A stretch of DNA of 64,000 nt from assembly GCF_040655735.1 (NCBI RefSeq), contig NZ_JBFAKK010000017.1, forward strand, positions 1-64,000, in the 5' to 3' direction. Position numbers and translations under genes: made by a program. The notes beneath the pieces are model-generated. The model did not search any database and was not told the origin of the DNA. It saw only the letters and a program-made list of their open reading frames with translations. Numbering within the stretch: the first letter of the stretch is position 1; every line of letters starts with the position of its first letter. Shown here one piece after another: positions 8,582-17,978 of the stretch. The stretch comes from Phytomonospora sp040655735. Its GTDB lineage: Bacteria; Actinomycetota; Actinomycetes; Mycobacteriales; Micromonosporaceae.

Positions 8582-9159
8582 GTGCGGCCTCCTGGTGGCG
8601 GGGTCGAGACGTATTCGAGGCTCTCGTAGCGGCTGACGGTCATGCCCTCCTCGGGCCACCGGGGCCAGCCGCCCTTGCGCAGTAGTGCGGCGAGGAACGC
8701 CTGCGGGGTTTCGAGCCGCTTCCACACCGCGGGCAGGAATGTCGAGCGGCGGGTGCCGTCGCTGAGGATGATGCCGTCGACGCCGGGGCGCAGGGCGGCC
8801 AGGAGCGCGCGGGGGTCGGCGTCGAGGGGTTCGGGCGTGGTGAGCACCGAGACCTTGACGGTCAGGCCGGGCCATTCGGCGGGTTCGACCGGGGGCAGGC
8901 GCGGGTCGCTCATGGCGCGGGCGGCGTTGCGGGGGACGTCGACGTAGAGGGGGCGCTGCGCCTGGAGTGTCCCGATGCAGCCGCGCAGGCGGCCGCCGTG
9001 CTCCAGGGTCACGAAGGACGCGCCGGGTTCGCGCAGCCGCTCGGGGTCGTCGTCGAGGAGCAGTTCGTCGGGGGCGACCGTGGCGACGGCCATCGTCAGG
9101 CGCACCGCCTCGACCGCGAGCCTGGTCACCGCTTCGCCGAAGGCTTCCATAGGTGGCAT
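8578..9159 (-). CDS. AMMECR1 domain protein
   Basis: A 193-residue protein with the AMMECR1 signature: FVTLEHGGRLRGCIGTLQAQRPL (about residues 47-69), then NAARAMSDPRLPPV and the later GVDGIILSDGTRRSTFLPAVW block. The family is widespread and its biochemical role is unresolved. Two in-frame ATGs (9159 and 9150) have no strong ribosome site; the first is used. It heads a two-gene unit with the 132-residue hypothetical protein. Confidence 0.9.
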   Translation of the reverse strand: MPPMEAFGEAVTRLAVEAVRLTMAVATVAPDELLLDDDPERLREPGASFVTLEHGGRLRGCIGTLQAQRPLYVDVPRNAARAMSDPRLPPVEPAEWPGLTVKVSVLTTPEPLDADPRALLAALRPGVDGIILSDGTRRSTFLPAVWKRLETPQAFLAALLRKGGWPRWPEEGMTVSRYESLEYVSTPPPGGRT

Positions 9160-9188
9160 CGTGCCACGTTCGTCCCCGGGTGGGGTGA

Positions 9189-9698
9189 TCAGCCGGTGAG
9201 GTGCGCCAGCGAGTAGGCCACCTCGGGGCGGACCTCGTCGGCGCTGGCGCCCGCGGTGAGCTTCACCGCGTCGGGCATGGAGGCGGCGTCGCCGACGATG
9301 ATCACGTCGTAGGAGCTGCCGTGCAGCACGCCGGGGCCGTCCTTGTGCCTGCGACGGAGCAGGGGCAGGACGACGCCGCGCTGGACGCGGCGCGCGGCGC
9401 GTTCGTGCAGGCGGCCCATGAGGGAGACCGGGGCGCGCAGCGGTCCGCGGCCGACGGTCCGGTAGACCTTGCGCGGCAGGCGGAACAGCAGCAGCCACTC
9501 CATCGAGCGGGGCGGGCTGCGCAGCTCCATGCCGGAGCGGACGACGACCTCGACGCCCGGCGCGAAGGGCGTGTCGAGCCAGGAGCGCTCTTTGGCGACG
9601 ACGACGGTGGCGCGGCCGCCCTCGGTGACGACCCGCGCGGCCTCGTCGGCCACGGCACGGCGCCGGTTGCCGCCGACGGCCAGGAACAGGACCCTCAT
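9189..9698 (-). CDS. Hypothetical protein coupled to GT4 gene
   Basis: A 169-residue basic protein. The N terminus (MRVLFLAVGGNRRRAVADEAARVV) looks like the first strand and helix of a Rossmann or GT-B half-domain, and SYDVIIVGDAASMPDAVKL near 130 could be another such element, so it may be a reduced glycosyltransferase-related protein. No catalytic motif is visible. The ATG overlaps the glycosyltransferase stop by four bases and has GGGAG upstream, so both are made from one message. Confidence 0.75.
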   Translation of the reverse strand: MRVLFLAVGGNRRRAVADEAARVVTEGGRATVVVAKERSWLDTPFAPGVEVVVRSGMELRSPPRSMEWLLLFRLPRKVYRTVGRGPLRAPVSLMGRLHERAARRVQRGVVLPLLRRRHKDGPGVLHGSSYDVIIVGDAASMPDAVKLTAGASADEVRPEVAYSLAHLTG

Positions 9699-10891
9699 GC
9701 TCGCTCCCTTGAGAACCAGAGCTCGTGGTGGCGCGCGCCGACGGCCTCGAAGCTGTAGCGCCCGGCGAGGACCTCGCGGGCGCGGGCCAGGTCGAGTCCG
9801 GCGGGGAAGCGGTCGCGCAGGCGCCAGTAGCCCTCGCTGATCGTGGCGGGATCGTCGGTGACGTCGATCATCTCGCCGGCCGCTTCCTCGACGCCGGCGA
9901 GGGTCTCCTGCGGGCCGCCGCTGCGGGTGACCAGGATGGGCGTGCCGGCGGCGATCGCCTCGACGATCGTCATGCCGAAGGTCTCCAGGCGGCTGGGGTG
10001 GACGAGGAGGTCGTGCGTGGCGATCATCCGCAGCGCCTCGGCAGGGGGGATCGAGCCGGTGAAGTCGACGACGTCGCTCAGGCCGAGTTCGGCGACCCGC
10101 GCGGTGAGCTCGGCGCCGAGCACGCCCTCGCCGACGATGGTGAGGCGCAGGTCGGGGTCCTTGTCGTGGCAGGTCGCGAAGGCCTCCACGAGCAGCCCGA
10201 CGCCCTTGCGTTCGATGAGCGAGCCGAGGTAGAGCCACCGGCGCAGTTCGCGGACGGGTTCGGCGCGCTTCGGGCCGAAGTCGATCGCGTTGGGGATCAG
10301 GCCGATCTTGGCGGCCTGCTCCGGGAAGGCCTCGGCGAGCGGTTCGCGGACGGGGTCGCCGACGGCGTTGAAGCTCGTGCAGCGTCGCAGGACCTCGCCG
10401 TACATCTCCCGCGAGTCGGGCTGGGCGAGGACCTGGTCGAGGAAGGTGGAGTGCTCGGTGACGTGCACGCGCGCGTCGGGGCGGGCGTTGTCGAGTGCCA
10501 CGAAGCCGCCGCGCAGTCCGACGTGGGCGTGGACGACGTCGGCGGGGATGGGCTGACCGCCCAGCGCCAGCCGCAGGTTCTCGGCGTAGGAGTGCGCGCG
10601 TTCGGCGAAGCTCGGGCGCCCGGTCAACGGCACCGGCACGTAGACGAGTTCGGCGCCGGCGACGTCGGGAACCGAGCGCAGCGCGCGCTTCATCAGCCGC
10701 TTGTGCGCCTTCTCGACGGCGGGCAGCCGCGACTCGTCGCGCAGCTTCCACGGGTCGCAGTGGAAGACGGTGACCCGGTCGCATCCGGGCGCGGTGGCGG
10801 CGACCATGGCCTGCACGAACGCGCCGCCGAAGGGCGACTGGGAGTTCGGATACCACGGCGTGATGATCGCGACGTCTCTGCTTGCGGGCAC
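9695..10891 (-). CDS. Glycosyltransferase family 4
   Basis: A 398-residue GT-B fold enzyme. The N-terminal domain begins VAIITPWYPNSQSPFGGAF; the C-terminal Glycos_transf_1 domain carries LYLGSLIERKGVGLLVEAF, the donor-binding region HPSRLETFGMTIVEAIAAGTPI and the EX7E-type glutamates. It should transfer a hexose or related sugar from a nucleotide donor at the cytoplasmic membrane face. The GTG at 10891 begins VPASRDV. It is probably co-transcribed with the SDR gene 59 bases upstream and the coupled gene at 9189. Confidence 0.9.
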   Translation of the reverse strand: MPASRDVAIITPWYPNSQSPFGGAFVQAMVAATAPGCDRVTVFHCDPWKLRDESRLPAVEKAHKRLMKRALRSVPDVAGAELVYVPVPLTGRPSFAERAHSYAENLRLALGGQPIPADVVHAHVGLRGGFVALDNARPDARVHVTEHSTFLDQVLAQPDSREMYGEVLRRCTSFNAVGDPVREPLAEAFPEQAAKIGLIPNAIDFGPKRAEPVRELRRWLYLGSLIERKGVGLLVEAFATCHDKDPDLRLTIVGEGVLGAELTARVAELGLSDVVDFTGSIPPAEALRMIATHDLLVHPSRLETFGMTIVEAIAAGTPILVTRSGGPQETLAGVEEAAGEMIDVTDDPATISEGYWRLRDRFPAGLDLARAREVLAGRYSFEAVGARHHELWFSRERA

Positions 10892-10950
10892 CGGACGGCT
10901 TCTTCCACTCGAAAAGGGGTGAGAAGGAGAGGGTGATTGCCCTGCGAAGG

Positions 10951-11793
10951 TTACCGGGAGTTGTCCTGAAGTGGAATTCCGGTGGCCCTCGCGCTGGCGT
11001 CCCACAGGGCGTGGGCGACCTTGTCGTCGGAGGCCGCCGAGGACGGCGAGTGCCGTTTTCCGCGTACGTAGTAGCCGCCGGAGGTGAAGTCGCCGGGCGC
11101 GGCCGTCGCCAGCCACACCAGGGTCCGCGCCCCGGCTTCGGGGCTGATGAACCCGGGCATGCGCTTGGCGAGGCGGAACAGGCCCGTCTCCTCGCCGAAG
11201 CGGGAGCGGACCGCGCCGGGGTGGAAGGCGGCGGTGAGCACCTCGGGGCCCCAGCGGCGGGCGGCCTCGCGGGTGAAGAGGATGTTGGCCTGCTTGCTTT
11301 CGGCGTAGGAGCGCCATTTGCGGTATTTCGGGGCGAGGGTGAAGTGGGCGGGGTCGATGCGGCCGCCGGCGTGCACCGCCGAGGACGTCGTGATGATCCG
11401 GCCGCCGGTGAGGCGGTCGCGGAGCAGGTTGGCCAGCAGGAAACCGGCGAGATGGTTGACCTGGAGGGTCAGTTCGTAGCCGTCGACGGTCTCGATGCCC
11501 TTCCCGGAGATCAGTCCGGCGTTGTTGGCCAGGACGTCGATGCGCTCGTAGGTGTGGTGCAGGACCGCGGCGAGGTCGCGAACGTCACTCAGGGCGGCGA
11601 AGTCGCTGCGGTAGGCGGCGGCGTCGTGCCCGCCGGCGGCGCGGACCTCGGCGAGGGCGTCGTCGAGTCGGCCCCGGTCGCGTCCGACCAGCACGATCTC
11701 GGCGTCCGGGGCGAGTGCGACGGCCGCGGCGCGGCCGATCCCGGCCGACGCGCCGGTGACGACAATGACGCTTCTGCTCGGCGTGCTAGGCAT
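10951..11793 (-). CDS. Short-chain dehydrogenase/reductase
   Basis: A 280-residue classical SDR. The NAD(P) site TGASAGIG lies at about 13-20, NNAG at about 90, the catalytic Ser in TTSSAVH and the YxxxK pair in SYAESKQAN. Overall it resembles the retinol-dehydrogenase/WW-oxidoreductase-like subgroup, whose substrates vary. The ATG at 11793 is used; an ATG six codons upstream is possible. Only 33 bases separate it from the divergent SDR at 11827, so the two share a compact promoter region. Confidence 0.9.
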   Translation of the reverse strand: MPSTPSRSVIVVTGASAGIGRAAAVALAPDAEIVLVGRDRGRLDDALAEVRAAGGHDAAAYRSDFAALSDVRDLAAVLHHTYERIDVLANNAGLISGKGIETVDGYELTLQVNHLAGFLLANLLRDRLTGGRIITTSSAVHAGGRIDPAHFTLAPKYRKWRSYAESKQANILFTREAARRWGPEVLTAAFHPGAVRSRFGEETGLFRLAKRMPGFISPEAGARTLVWLATAAPGDFTSGGYYVRGKRHSPSSAASDDKVAHALWDASARATGIPLQDNSR

Positions 11794-11826
11794 CCTCCGA
11801 TTCTTCTCCATGGCAGGATCGGCGGT

Positions 11827-12663
11827 ATGACCCCCGTACCGCCGCGGCGTTCCCACCCGGACGTCATCCCCCACCCCACGATGAACCGCCGCGCCCAGGT
11901 CGACCCGCAGTCCACCGGGATCCTCGAAGGCAAGGTCGCGCTGGTGACCGGGGCGGGCAGCCCGGACGGCATCGGTTTCGCCGTCGCCAGGCACCTCAGG
12001 GAGCTGGGCGCCGAGGTCGCGATCGTGTCGACCACGCGCCGGATCCACGACCGCGCCGGCGAGATCGGCGGTTACGGCTTCGTCGCCGACCTGACCGACG
12101 ACGCCGAGGTCGCCGGTGTCGCCGACGCGATCGCCGAGCAGGTCGGGGAGGTCGACGTGCTCGTCAACAACGCCGGGCTCAACTCGAAGGCCGGTCCGGC
12201 GGTGCTGCGCCCGGTGGCGCAGTTGACCTTCGAGGAGTGGCGCGGGGAGCTCGACCGGAACCTGTCGACGGCTTTCCTGGTCAGTCGCGCGTTCGTGCAG
12301 GGCATGGCCGAGCGCGGCTGGGGTCGCGTGGTGAACGTGTCGGCGACAGCGGGTCTGCTCAAGGCCGTCCCGGCCGAGGCGGCCTACGCGGCGGCGAAGG
12401 CCGGGATGCTCGGTCTGACAAGGGCTCTGGCGATGGAGCTGGTCGCCGACGGCGTGACGGTCAACGCGGTCGCGCCGGGCGTCATCCGGACCGGATCGTC
12501 CACTGTGCATGAACTGCAGCGGGGGCTGGACTCGCCGATGGGCCGTCCGGGCACGCCCGACGAGGTCGCGGCGGTCATCGGTTTCCTGTGCGCCCCGCAG
12601 GCGTCCTACGTGACGGGGCAGGTCGTGGTCGTCGACGGCGGCGAGTCGATCCACGCGGATTAG
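11827..12663 (+). CDS. SDR oxidoreductase, FabG-like
   Basis: A 278-residue SDR with an N-terminal extension of about 38 residues. TGAGSPDGIG forms the cofactor loop, NNAG is near 120, and YAAAKAGM supplies the YxxxK catalytic pair; the C terminus ends with the FabG-like SYVTGQVVVVDGG motif. The ATG at 11827 has AGGA upstream; an internal ATG at 11881 would remove 18 residues. Substrate unknown. It is divergent from another SDR and precedes the glycan-export permease. Confidence 0.9.
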   Translation: MTPVPPRRSHPDVIPHPTMNRRAQVDPQSTGILEGKVALVTGAGSPDGIGFAVARHLRELGAEVAIVSTTRRIHDRAGEIGGYGFVADLTDDAEVAGVADAIAEQVGEVDVLVNNAGLNSKAGPAVLRPVAQLTFEEWRGELDRNLSTAFLVSRAFVQGMAERGWGRVVNVSATAGLLKAVPAEAAYAAAKAGMLGLTRALAMELVADGVTVNAVAPGVIRTGSSTVHELQRGLDSPMGRPGTPDEVAAVIGFLCAPQASYVTGQVVVVDGGESIHAD

Positions 12664-12900
12664 GCTCCCGCGGGGCCCCAAGGCCGGGAACCGAGGACGA
12701 GCCCGACCCCCAAAGGCCGGGAACCCGTCACCGGAGGCGGGGCCGCAGCCCGATCCCATACCTTTCAGGCGTTTCGTTCGCCGCCGACCAGAGAGCACAG
12801 CCGTCCGCGAGCACATTTACCGGCCTCGTATCATGAGCCCCTGCCGCATCCACTCCTATCGCAGGGGAGAGCTCGTGTCCGGAACAAAGGGGTCGCTCCG

Positions 12901-13749
12901 GTGACGGTGATCGGACGAACCCTCGGCAAGTCGACCGGTGTGCGCGCCTTGTGGCGCAACCGTTCCACGCTGCTCACTCTGGTGCAGCGTGACCTGGCGG
13001 TGAAGTACCAGCGTTCGGTGCTGGGCTACTTCTGGTCGCTGATCGAGCCGATGGGCATGGCCGCGATCTACTACTTCGTCTTCGGCATTCTCTACAACCA
13101 CGCGGGAAGCAATGTCGACGGCGGCGACTACGCCGTGTTCGTCGTGTCGGGCATCTTCGCCTGGCAGTGGGCGAGTTCGGCGATGTCGGAGTCGACGAGG
13201 TCGCTGACGAGTCAGTCCTCGCTGATCACGACGATGCGCGTGCCGCGGGAGATCTTCCCGGTGGCGAAGGTCATCGCCCGTTTCGCGGAGTTCGCGGCGG
13301 GTGTTCCGATCATCATCTTGTTCGCCCTGTTCCTGGGGGACGGTTTCCAGTCCTCGATCTGGGCGCTTCCGGTGGCGGTGCTGCTGCAGACCTGCCTGCT
13401 GGTGGGGCTGGCCTTCATCCTGGGTTCGGTGAACGTGCTGATGCGCGACGTCGAGCGCTTCATGCGGCTGGCGATGCGGGTGCTGTTCTACGCCGCCCCG
13501 ATCATCTACCCGCTCTCGAAGGTCCTCGGCGACGACGCCAACCCCTCGAACGTTCCGGGCTGGCTCCAGGGCGTCTACATGGCCAACCCCTATGTCGGGA
13601 TCATCCAGCTGCACCACGCGGCCTGGAATCCCAGCGAGCTTCCGAGCTGGGGACTGTTCGGGTACACCGCGGCGGTCTGCGTCGTGGTGCTGTTCCTGGG
13701 CTGGGCCCTGTTCAAGAAGCTGGAGAACTCGGTGCTCAAGGAGCTCTGA
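12901..13749 (+). CDS. ABC-2 type polysaccharide export permease
   Basis: A 282-residue inner-membrane permease of the Wzm/TagG/RfbD type with six transmembrane helices. The N-terminal LVQRDLAVKYQRSVLGYFWSLIEPM is diagnostic of the polysaccharide and teichoic acid ABC-2 exporters. The GTG start is at 12901. The matching Wzt/TagH ATPase is normally adjacent, but none is found in this window. A hairpin terminator follows the gene. Its position ahead of sugar-nucleotide and glycosyltransferase genes suggests export of the glycan assembled by this locus. Confidence 0.9.
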   Translation: MTVIGRTLGKSTGVRALWRNRSTLLTLVQRDLAVKYQRSVLGYFWSLIEPMGMAAIYYFVFGILYNHAGSNVDGGDYAVFVVSGIFAWQWASSAMSESTRSLTSQSSLITTMRVPREIFPVAKVIARFAEFAAGVPIIILFALFLGDGFQSSIWALPVAVLLQTCLLVGLAFILGSVNVLMRDVERFMRLAMRVLFYAAPIIYPLSKVLGDDANPSNVPGWLQGVYMANPYVGIIQLHHAAWNPSELPSWGLFGYTAAVCVVVLFLGWALFKKLENSVLKEL

Positions 13750-14056
13750 GAACTCTTTTCGAAGCGTTGCCCGGCCATCACCGGCGGTCCCTGTCAGGGG
13801 CCGCCGGTGTTCGTTGGCGGCCGTTTTCCGGTGAACGTCGAGCGAATTCGCCCGGACATGCCGACACCCCCGGTAACCTCGTGTTCCACCATTGGAGAGG
13901 CACTGCTCGGGCGGCTTTCAGGCGCCATCAACCGACCCGATGCTGTGCGTTAATCTTCCAGGCGGGACCGGCCCGGACGCGGCCGGCCGAAGCGAAGGGC
14001 GCGCCGGCGAGATCCACCGGGCGCCCCACAACGAAATCCGCAGGGAGTAACAGCAC
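13750..14056 (+). other. Intergenic region upstream of the sugar operon
   Basis: This 307-base gap holds the hairpin at 13779-13809 and then about 240 bases that should contain the promoter of the aminotransferase operon. No convincing -10/-35 pair was singled out. GGGAG is present 11 bases before the aminotransferase ATG. No gene seen. Confidence 0.6.
13779..13809 (+). terminator. Hairpin terminator after export permease
   Basis: A 13-bp stem (CACCGGCGGTCCC with its partner, one T-G pair) and a short TGTCA loop lie 30 bases after the permease stop. Confidence 0.75.
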
Positions 14057-15169
14057 ATGGCCGCAGGTGGAGCCCCTATCCCCGCCGCGCAACCGGTGAT
14101 CGGCGACGACGAGATCGAGGCCGCCGTCCGGGTGCTGCGCAGTGGCCGGGTCGTGCAGGGCCCGGAGGTCGCGGCCTTCGAGGAGGAGTTCGGTGAGCTC
14201 GTCGACGGCAGGCACTGCGTCGCGGTCAACTCCGGCACGTCCGCCCTGCAGTTGACGCTGCTCGCCCTGGGCGTGGGCCCGGGCGACGAGGTGATCGTCC
14301 CGTCGTTCTCCTTCGCGGCCTCGGCCAACGCGGTGCGCCTGGTGGGCGCCGAGCCGGTCTTCGCCGACATCGAGGCGGGCAGTTACGGCCTCGACCCCGA
14401 CTCCGTCGCCGCCGAGATCGGGCCGCGCACCGCGGCGATCATGCCGGTGCACCTCTACGGCCACCCGGCCGACATGGCGCGGCTTCAGCCGCTGGCCGAC
14501 AAGCACAAGCTCGCCGTCGTCGAGGACGCCTGCCAGGCGCACGGCGCGACGCAGAACGGCCGCCAGGTCGGCGCGTTCGGCGCGGCCGGCTGCTTCAGCT
14601 TCTACCCGACGAAGAACATGCACTCCCTTGAGGGCGGCATGATCTCCACCGCCGACGCCGGCATGGCGCGCACGCTGCGGCTGCTGCGCAACCAGGGCAT
14701 GGAGCAGCGCTACGCCAACGAGATCGTGGGCGCCAACATGCGCATGACCGACGTGGCCGCCGCCGTCGGCCGGGTGCAGCTGACGAAGCTGGCCGGCTGG
14801 ACCGAGCAGCGCCGCCAGAACGCCAAGGTCCTCGACGCGGGCCTGACCGCGGTGGAGACGCCGCCGGTCGCCGAGGGCGTCGGGCACGTCTACCACCAGT
14901 ACACCGTTCGCTACGCCGGTGACCGCGACGCCTTCATGGCCGCCCTCACCGAGCGGGGTATCGGCAACGCCGTGTACTACCCCACCCCGATCCACGAGCT
15001 CAAGCCCTACCGCGAGCCCGTCGGCGGCAACCCCGTGCGCGCCTGGGACCTCCCCGAGACGGCCCGCGCTGCCCGCGAGGTGTTCTCCCTGCCCGTCCAC
15101 CCCTCCCTGACGTCCGAGCAGTTGGAGCGGATCGTCGCCGGTGTCAACGAAGTGGGAGAGGGGCTGTAG
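14057..15169 (+). CDS. DegT/DnrJ/EryC1/StrS aminotransferase, WbpE-like
   Basis: A 370-residue PLP-dependent sugar aminotransferase. The cofactor-phosphate loop NSGTSALQ is at about 58-65, the pyridine-binding Asp in VVEDACQAHGA at about 157, and the Schiff-base Lys in FYPTKNMH at about 186. Family members aminate keto-sugar nucleotides. The next gene is a Gfo/Idh dehydrogenase and a UDP-sugar dehydrogenase follows, matching the WbpE, WbpB and WbpA functions that build UDP-2,3-diamino-uronic acids. The downstream gene starts four bases after its stop. Exact substrate is inferred from context. Confidence 0.92.
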   Translation: MAAGGAPIPAAQPVIGDDEIEAAVRVLRSGRVVQGPEVAAFEEEFGELVDGRHCVAVNSGTSALQLTLLALGVGPGDEVIVPSFSFAASANAVRLVGAEPVFADIEAGSYGLDPDSVAAEIGPRTAAIMPVHLYGHPADMARLQPLADKHKLAVVEDACQAHGATQNGRQVGAFGAAGCFSFYPTKNMHSLEGGMISTADAGMARTLRLLRNQGMEQRYANEIVGANMRMTDVAAAVGRVQLTKLAGWTEQRRQNAKVLDAGLTAVETPPVAEGVGHVYHQYTVRYAGDRDAFMAALTERGIGNAVYYPTPIHELKPYREPVGGNPVRAWDLPETARAAREVFSLPVHPSLTSEQLERIVAGVNEVGEGL

Positions 15170-15173
15170 GCCT

Positions 15174-16175
15174 ATGACGGCAGCGACCAGGCGTCTTCGC
15201 GCCGGGCTCGTCGGGCTCGGCGCGATGGGGCGCAACCACGCGCGCATTCTGTCCACTTTGGACGGCGTGGACTTCGTCGGCTCGGTCGACCCGGCCGGCG
15301 ACCCCCGGCGCTCCGCCTACGGCGCGCCGGTCTTCGCCGAGGTCGCCGAGCTGCTGGCGCTGGGCGTCGACTACGCCGTCGTCGCCTGCCCCACCTCCCT
15401 GCACGAGAGCGTCGGCCTCCAGCTCGCCGAGGCCGGGGTGTGCGCGCTCATCGAGAAGCCGCTCGCCCCGAGCGTCGAGGCCGCCCAGCGGCTCGTCGAG
15501 GCCTTCGAGAGCCGCGGCCTGGTCGCCGGGGTCGGGCACATCGAGCGCTTCAACCCCGCGCTGCAGAGCCTGCGCGAGCGCCTGGAGGCCGGTGAGCTCG
15601 GCGACATCTACCAGGTCGTGACCCGCCGGCAGGGGCCGTTCCCGAACCGCATCGCCGACGTCGGCGTGGTCAAGGACCTGGCGACCCACGACATCGACCT
15701 GACCTCCTGGGTGACCGGGCAGGGCTACGCGACGGTCTCGGCGCGCACGGTGCACAAGAGCGGTCGCGAGCACGAGGACATGGTCGCCGTGGTCGCCTCC
15801 CTGGAGGACGGGACCGTCGTCAACCACCTGGTGAACTGGCTGAGCCCGCTCAAGGAGCGGTTCACCGCCGTCACCGGCGCCCTCGGCTGCTTCGTCGCCG
15901 ACACGCTCACCGCCGACCTCACGTTCTACTCGAACGGCGCGGCCAGCAACGAGTGGGAGGCGCTGAGAACCTTCTCCGGTGTCGCTTCGGGCGATATGAT
16001 CCGATATGCGATTCTGCGCCGTGAGCCGCTGCTCGTCGAGCACGAACGTTTCCGCGACGCCGTCGAGGGCAAGCCGAGCGAGATCGTCACCCTGCGGCAG
16101 GGCCTGCGGACCGTCGAGGTCTCGGCGGCGATCCTGGAGTCGGCGCGGACCTGTTCGACTCTGCGTGTCGACTAG
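15174..16175 (+). CDS. Gfo/Idh/MocA oxidoreductase, WbpB-like
   Basis: A 333-residue NAD(P)-dependent sugar oxidoreductase. A Rossmann motif GLGAMGRNHAR is at about 13-23, followed by the EKPLAPS motif (about 100) that carries the conserved Lys and the GHIERFNPA segment typical of UDP-sugar members such as WbpB/WlbA. It would oxidise C3 of a UDP-N-acetyl-uronic acid to give the keto substrate for the adjoining aminotransferase. The ATG at 15174 follows the upstream stop closely. The 3' end of this gene also exists as a decayed copy at 19354-19454. Confidence 0.9.
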   Translation: MTAATRRLRAGLVGLGAMGRNHARILSTLDGVDFVGSVDPAGDPRRSAYGAPVFAEVAELLALGVDYAVVACPTSLHESVGLQLAEAGVCALIEKPLAPSVEAAQRLVEAFESRGLVAGVGHIERFNPALQSLRERLEAGELGDIYQVVTRRQGPFPNRIADVGVVKDLATHDIDLTSWVTGQGYATVSARTVHKSGREHEDMVAVVASLEDGTVVNHLVNWLSPLKERFTAVTGALGCFVADTLTADLTFYSNGAASNEWEALRTFSGVASGDMIRYAILRREPLLVEHERFRDAVEGKPSEIVTLRQGLRTVEVSAAILESARTCSTLRVD

Positions 16176-16252
16176 GGGCGGTAACGGGATGGCCGATAAC
16201 GCCCACCATCCGGCCGGTGGGGGAGCAGCCGGCCTTAGCAGTGAGGAAAGCC

Positions 16253-17887
16253 GTGCCAAAGGGCTCTGACAACACCGCCGTCTCCGACGGGAGACGCGGC
16301 CGGATCGTGATGCTGGTCGACAACCAGGTCAACGGCGACTCCCGCGTCCAGAAGGCCGCCCGCTCGGCCGCCGACCGCGGCTGGGAGGTAACCCTCCTGG
16401 GACGCTCCTCCGAGACCGTCCCGGCCCAGACCTGGCAGCTCGGCGAGGCCGAGGTCCGGCTCCTGGAGTTTCGTCCCCACTTGCAAAAACACCCCGAGCA
16501 GCTGCGCCGGCTCTTCTGGCGCCGCCCGCTGGCCTACCGCCCGGGCCACATCTCGGCCTACCGGCTCCAGCAGGTCCGTGCCCGCGAGGCCGAACTGCGC
16601 TACCGGGGCAGCCTGCTGGGCGCCGCCAAGAACGCCGGCGACACCGGTGTGGGCTTCCTCCTGGGCCGTGTGCGGCTCAAGGGCGCCAAGTTCCTCGCCG
16701 GCGCCCGCCGCAAGTGGGTCCGCATGCGCGCCCGCCACGCCAAGGCCATCGCCCCCATGCGCAGGAACAACAGCTCCTCCGCCGACCGGCTCGCGGTGAG
16801 GTTCTGGAGCAAGCTCATGGGCGACCGCGCCTGGCGCCGTATCGACCCGAGCCTGTGGGACTTCGAGCTCGCCTACGCCAAGACCATCGACCGGCTCAAG
16901 CCCGACATCATCCACGCCAACGACTTCCGGATGCTCGGCGTCGGCGCCCGCGCGGCGCTGCGCGCCCGCGCGAAGGGCCGCGACGTCAAGCTCGTCTGGG
17001 ACGCCCACGAGTTCCTGCCGGGCACCCGGCCGTGGTCGAACAACGAGCGCTGGAAGCCCGCCATGATGGCCGCCGAACGCGAGTTCGCCCGCCTGGCCGA
17101 CCGCGTCATCACCGTCTCCGACGGCCTCGCCGACCTCCTTCAGGAGACCCACGGCCTCAAGGAGAAGCCGGCCGTGGTCCTCAACGCTCCCGAGAAAGAG
17201 GTCGCGGAGGAGCGCGAGGCGCCCGCGCCGCCGAACCTTCGCGAGCAGTGCGGCCTCGAACCCGGCACGCCCCTGCTGGTCTACAGCGGCACCGTCAACC
17301 CGCACCGCGGTCTGACCACGATGATCGAGGCCCTGCCGCACCTGCCGGAGACCCACGTCGCGCTGATCGTGTCGCGGCCCGGTTCGGCCCACGTCCGCAA
17401 GCTCCTCGACCGCGCCACCGAACTGGGCGCCGCCGAGCGGGTCCACGTGCTCCCCTACGTCCCGCACTGGCAGGTTGTGCCCTATCTGACCAGCGCCGAC
17501 ATCGGGGTCATCCCGATCCACCACTTCCCGAACCACGAGATCGCGCTGATCACGAAGTTCTTCGAGTACTCCCACGCGCGCCTGCCGCTGATCGTCAGCG
17601 ACGTCAAGACGATGGCCGCGGCCACCCGGGCGACCGGGCAGGGCGAGGTCTTCGAGGCCGAGAACACCGAGGACTACGTCCGCGCCGTCCGCGCCGTCCT
17701 GGCCGACCCGCAGCGCTACCGCTCGGTCTACGACCGGCCCGGGCTCCTCGACGGATGGTTCTGGGAGGCGCAGGCCGACGTCCTCGACGGCGTCTACCGG
17801 GAGCTTCACGGCAAGCAGGCACCTCGGCCGCGCTCAGCCGGCCCGGACGAGGACCTGGCGTCCGCGCCCGTCGAGGTGTCGGCGTGA
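16253..17887 (+). CDS. Glycosyltransferase family 4, paralogue 1
   Basis: A 544-residue GT-B enzyme. The N domain starts GRIVMLVDNQVNGDSRVQKAA, a long basic insert (about 75-180) follows, and the C domain carries LLVYSGTVNPHRGL and the donor-site region IGVIPIHHFPNHEIALITKFFEY. The GTG at 16253 is chosen because AGGA lies just upstream and the second paralogue starts at the same aligned position. It shares long identical stretches with the protein at 19627: in one 58-residue block near residue 180 only four residues differ. The exact donor and acceptor are unknown. Confidence 0.9.
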   Translation: MPKGSDNTAVSDGRRGRIVMLVDNQVNGDSRVQKAARSAADRGWEVTLLGRSSETVPAQTWQLGEAEVRLLEFRPHLQKHPEQLRRLFWRRPLAYRPGHISAYRLQQVRAREAELRYRGSLLGAAKNAGDTGVGFLLGRVRLKGAKFLAGARRKWVRMRARHAKAIAPMRRNNSSSADRLAVRFWSKLMGDRAWRRIDPSLWDFELAYAKTIDRLKPDIIHANDFRMLGVGARAALRARAKGRDVKLVWDAHEFLPGTRPWSNNERWKPAMMAAEREFARLADRVITVSDGLADLLQETHGLKEKPAVVLNAPEKEVAEEREAPAPPNLREQCGLEPGTPLLVYSGTVNPHRGLTTMIEALPHLPETHVALIVSRPGSAHVRKLLDRATELGAAERVHVLPYVPHWQVVPYLTSADIGVIPIHHFPNHEIALITKFFEYSHARLPLIVSDVKTMAAATRATGQGEVFEAENTEDYVRAVRAVLADPQRYRSVYDRPGLLDGWFWEAQADVLDGVYRELHGKQAPRPRSAGPDEDLASAPVEVSA

Positions 17888-17978
17888 GGCCCCCGCACGG
17901 CGGTCCGCGAGCCGCCGACCGGCCGGCCGGCGAGCACCCGGCGCGGCAACCGCTACCCCGTAGAGGAAGAGACCTGTC

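Noticed and set aside
10882..12663. 593-codon plus-strand fusion frame
   Set aside because: Its first 300 codons are antisense to the minus-strand SDR; only the part from 11827 onward is a real SDR.
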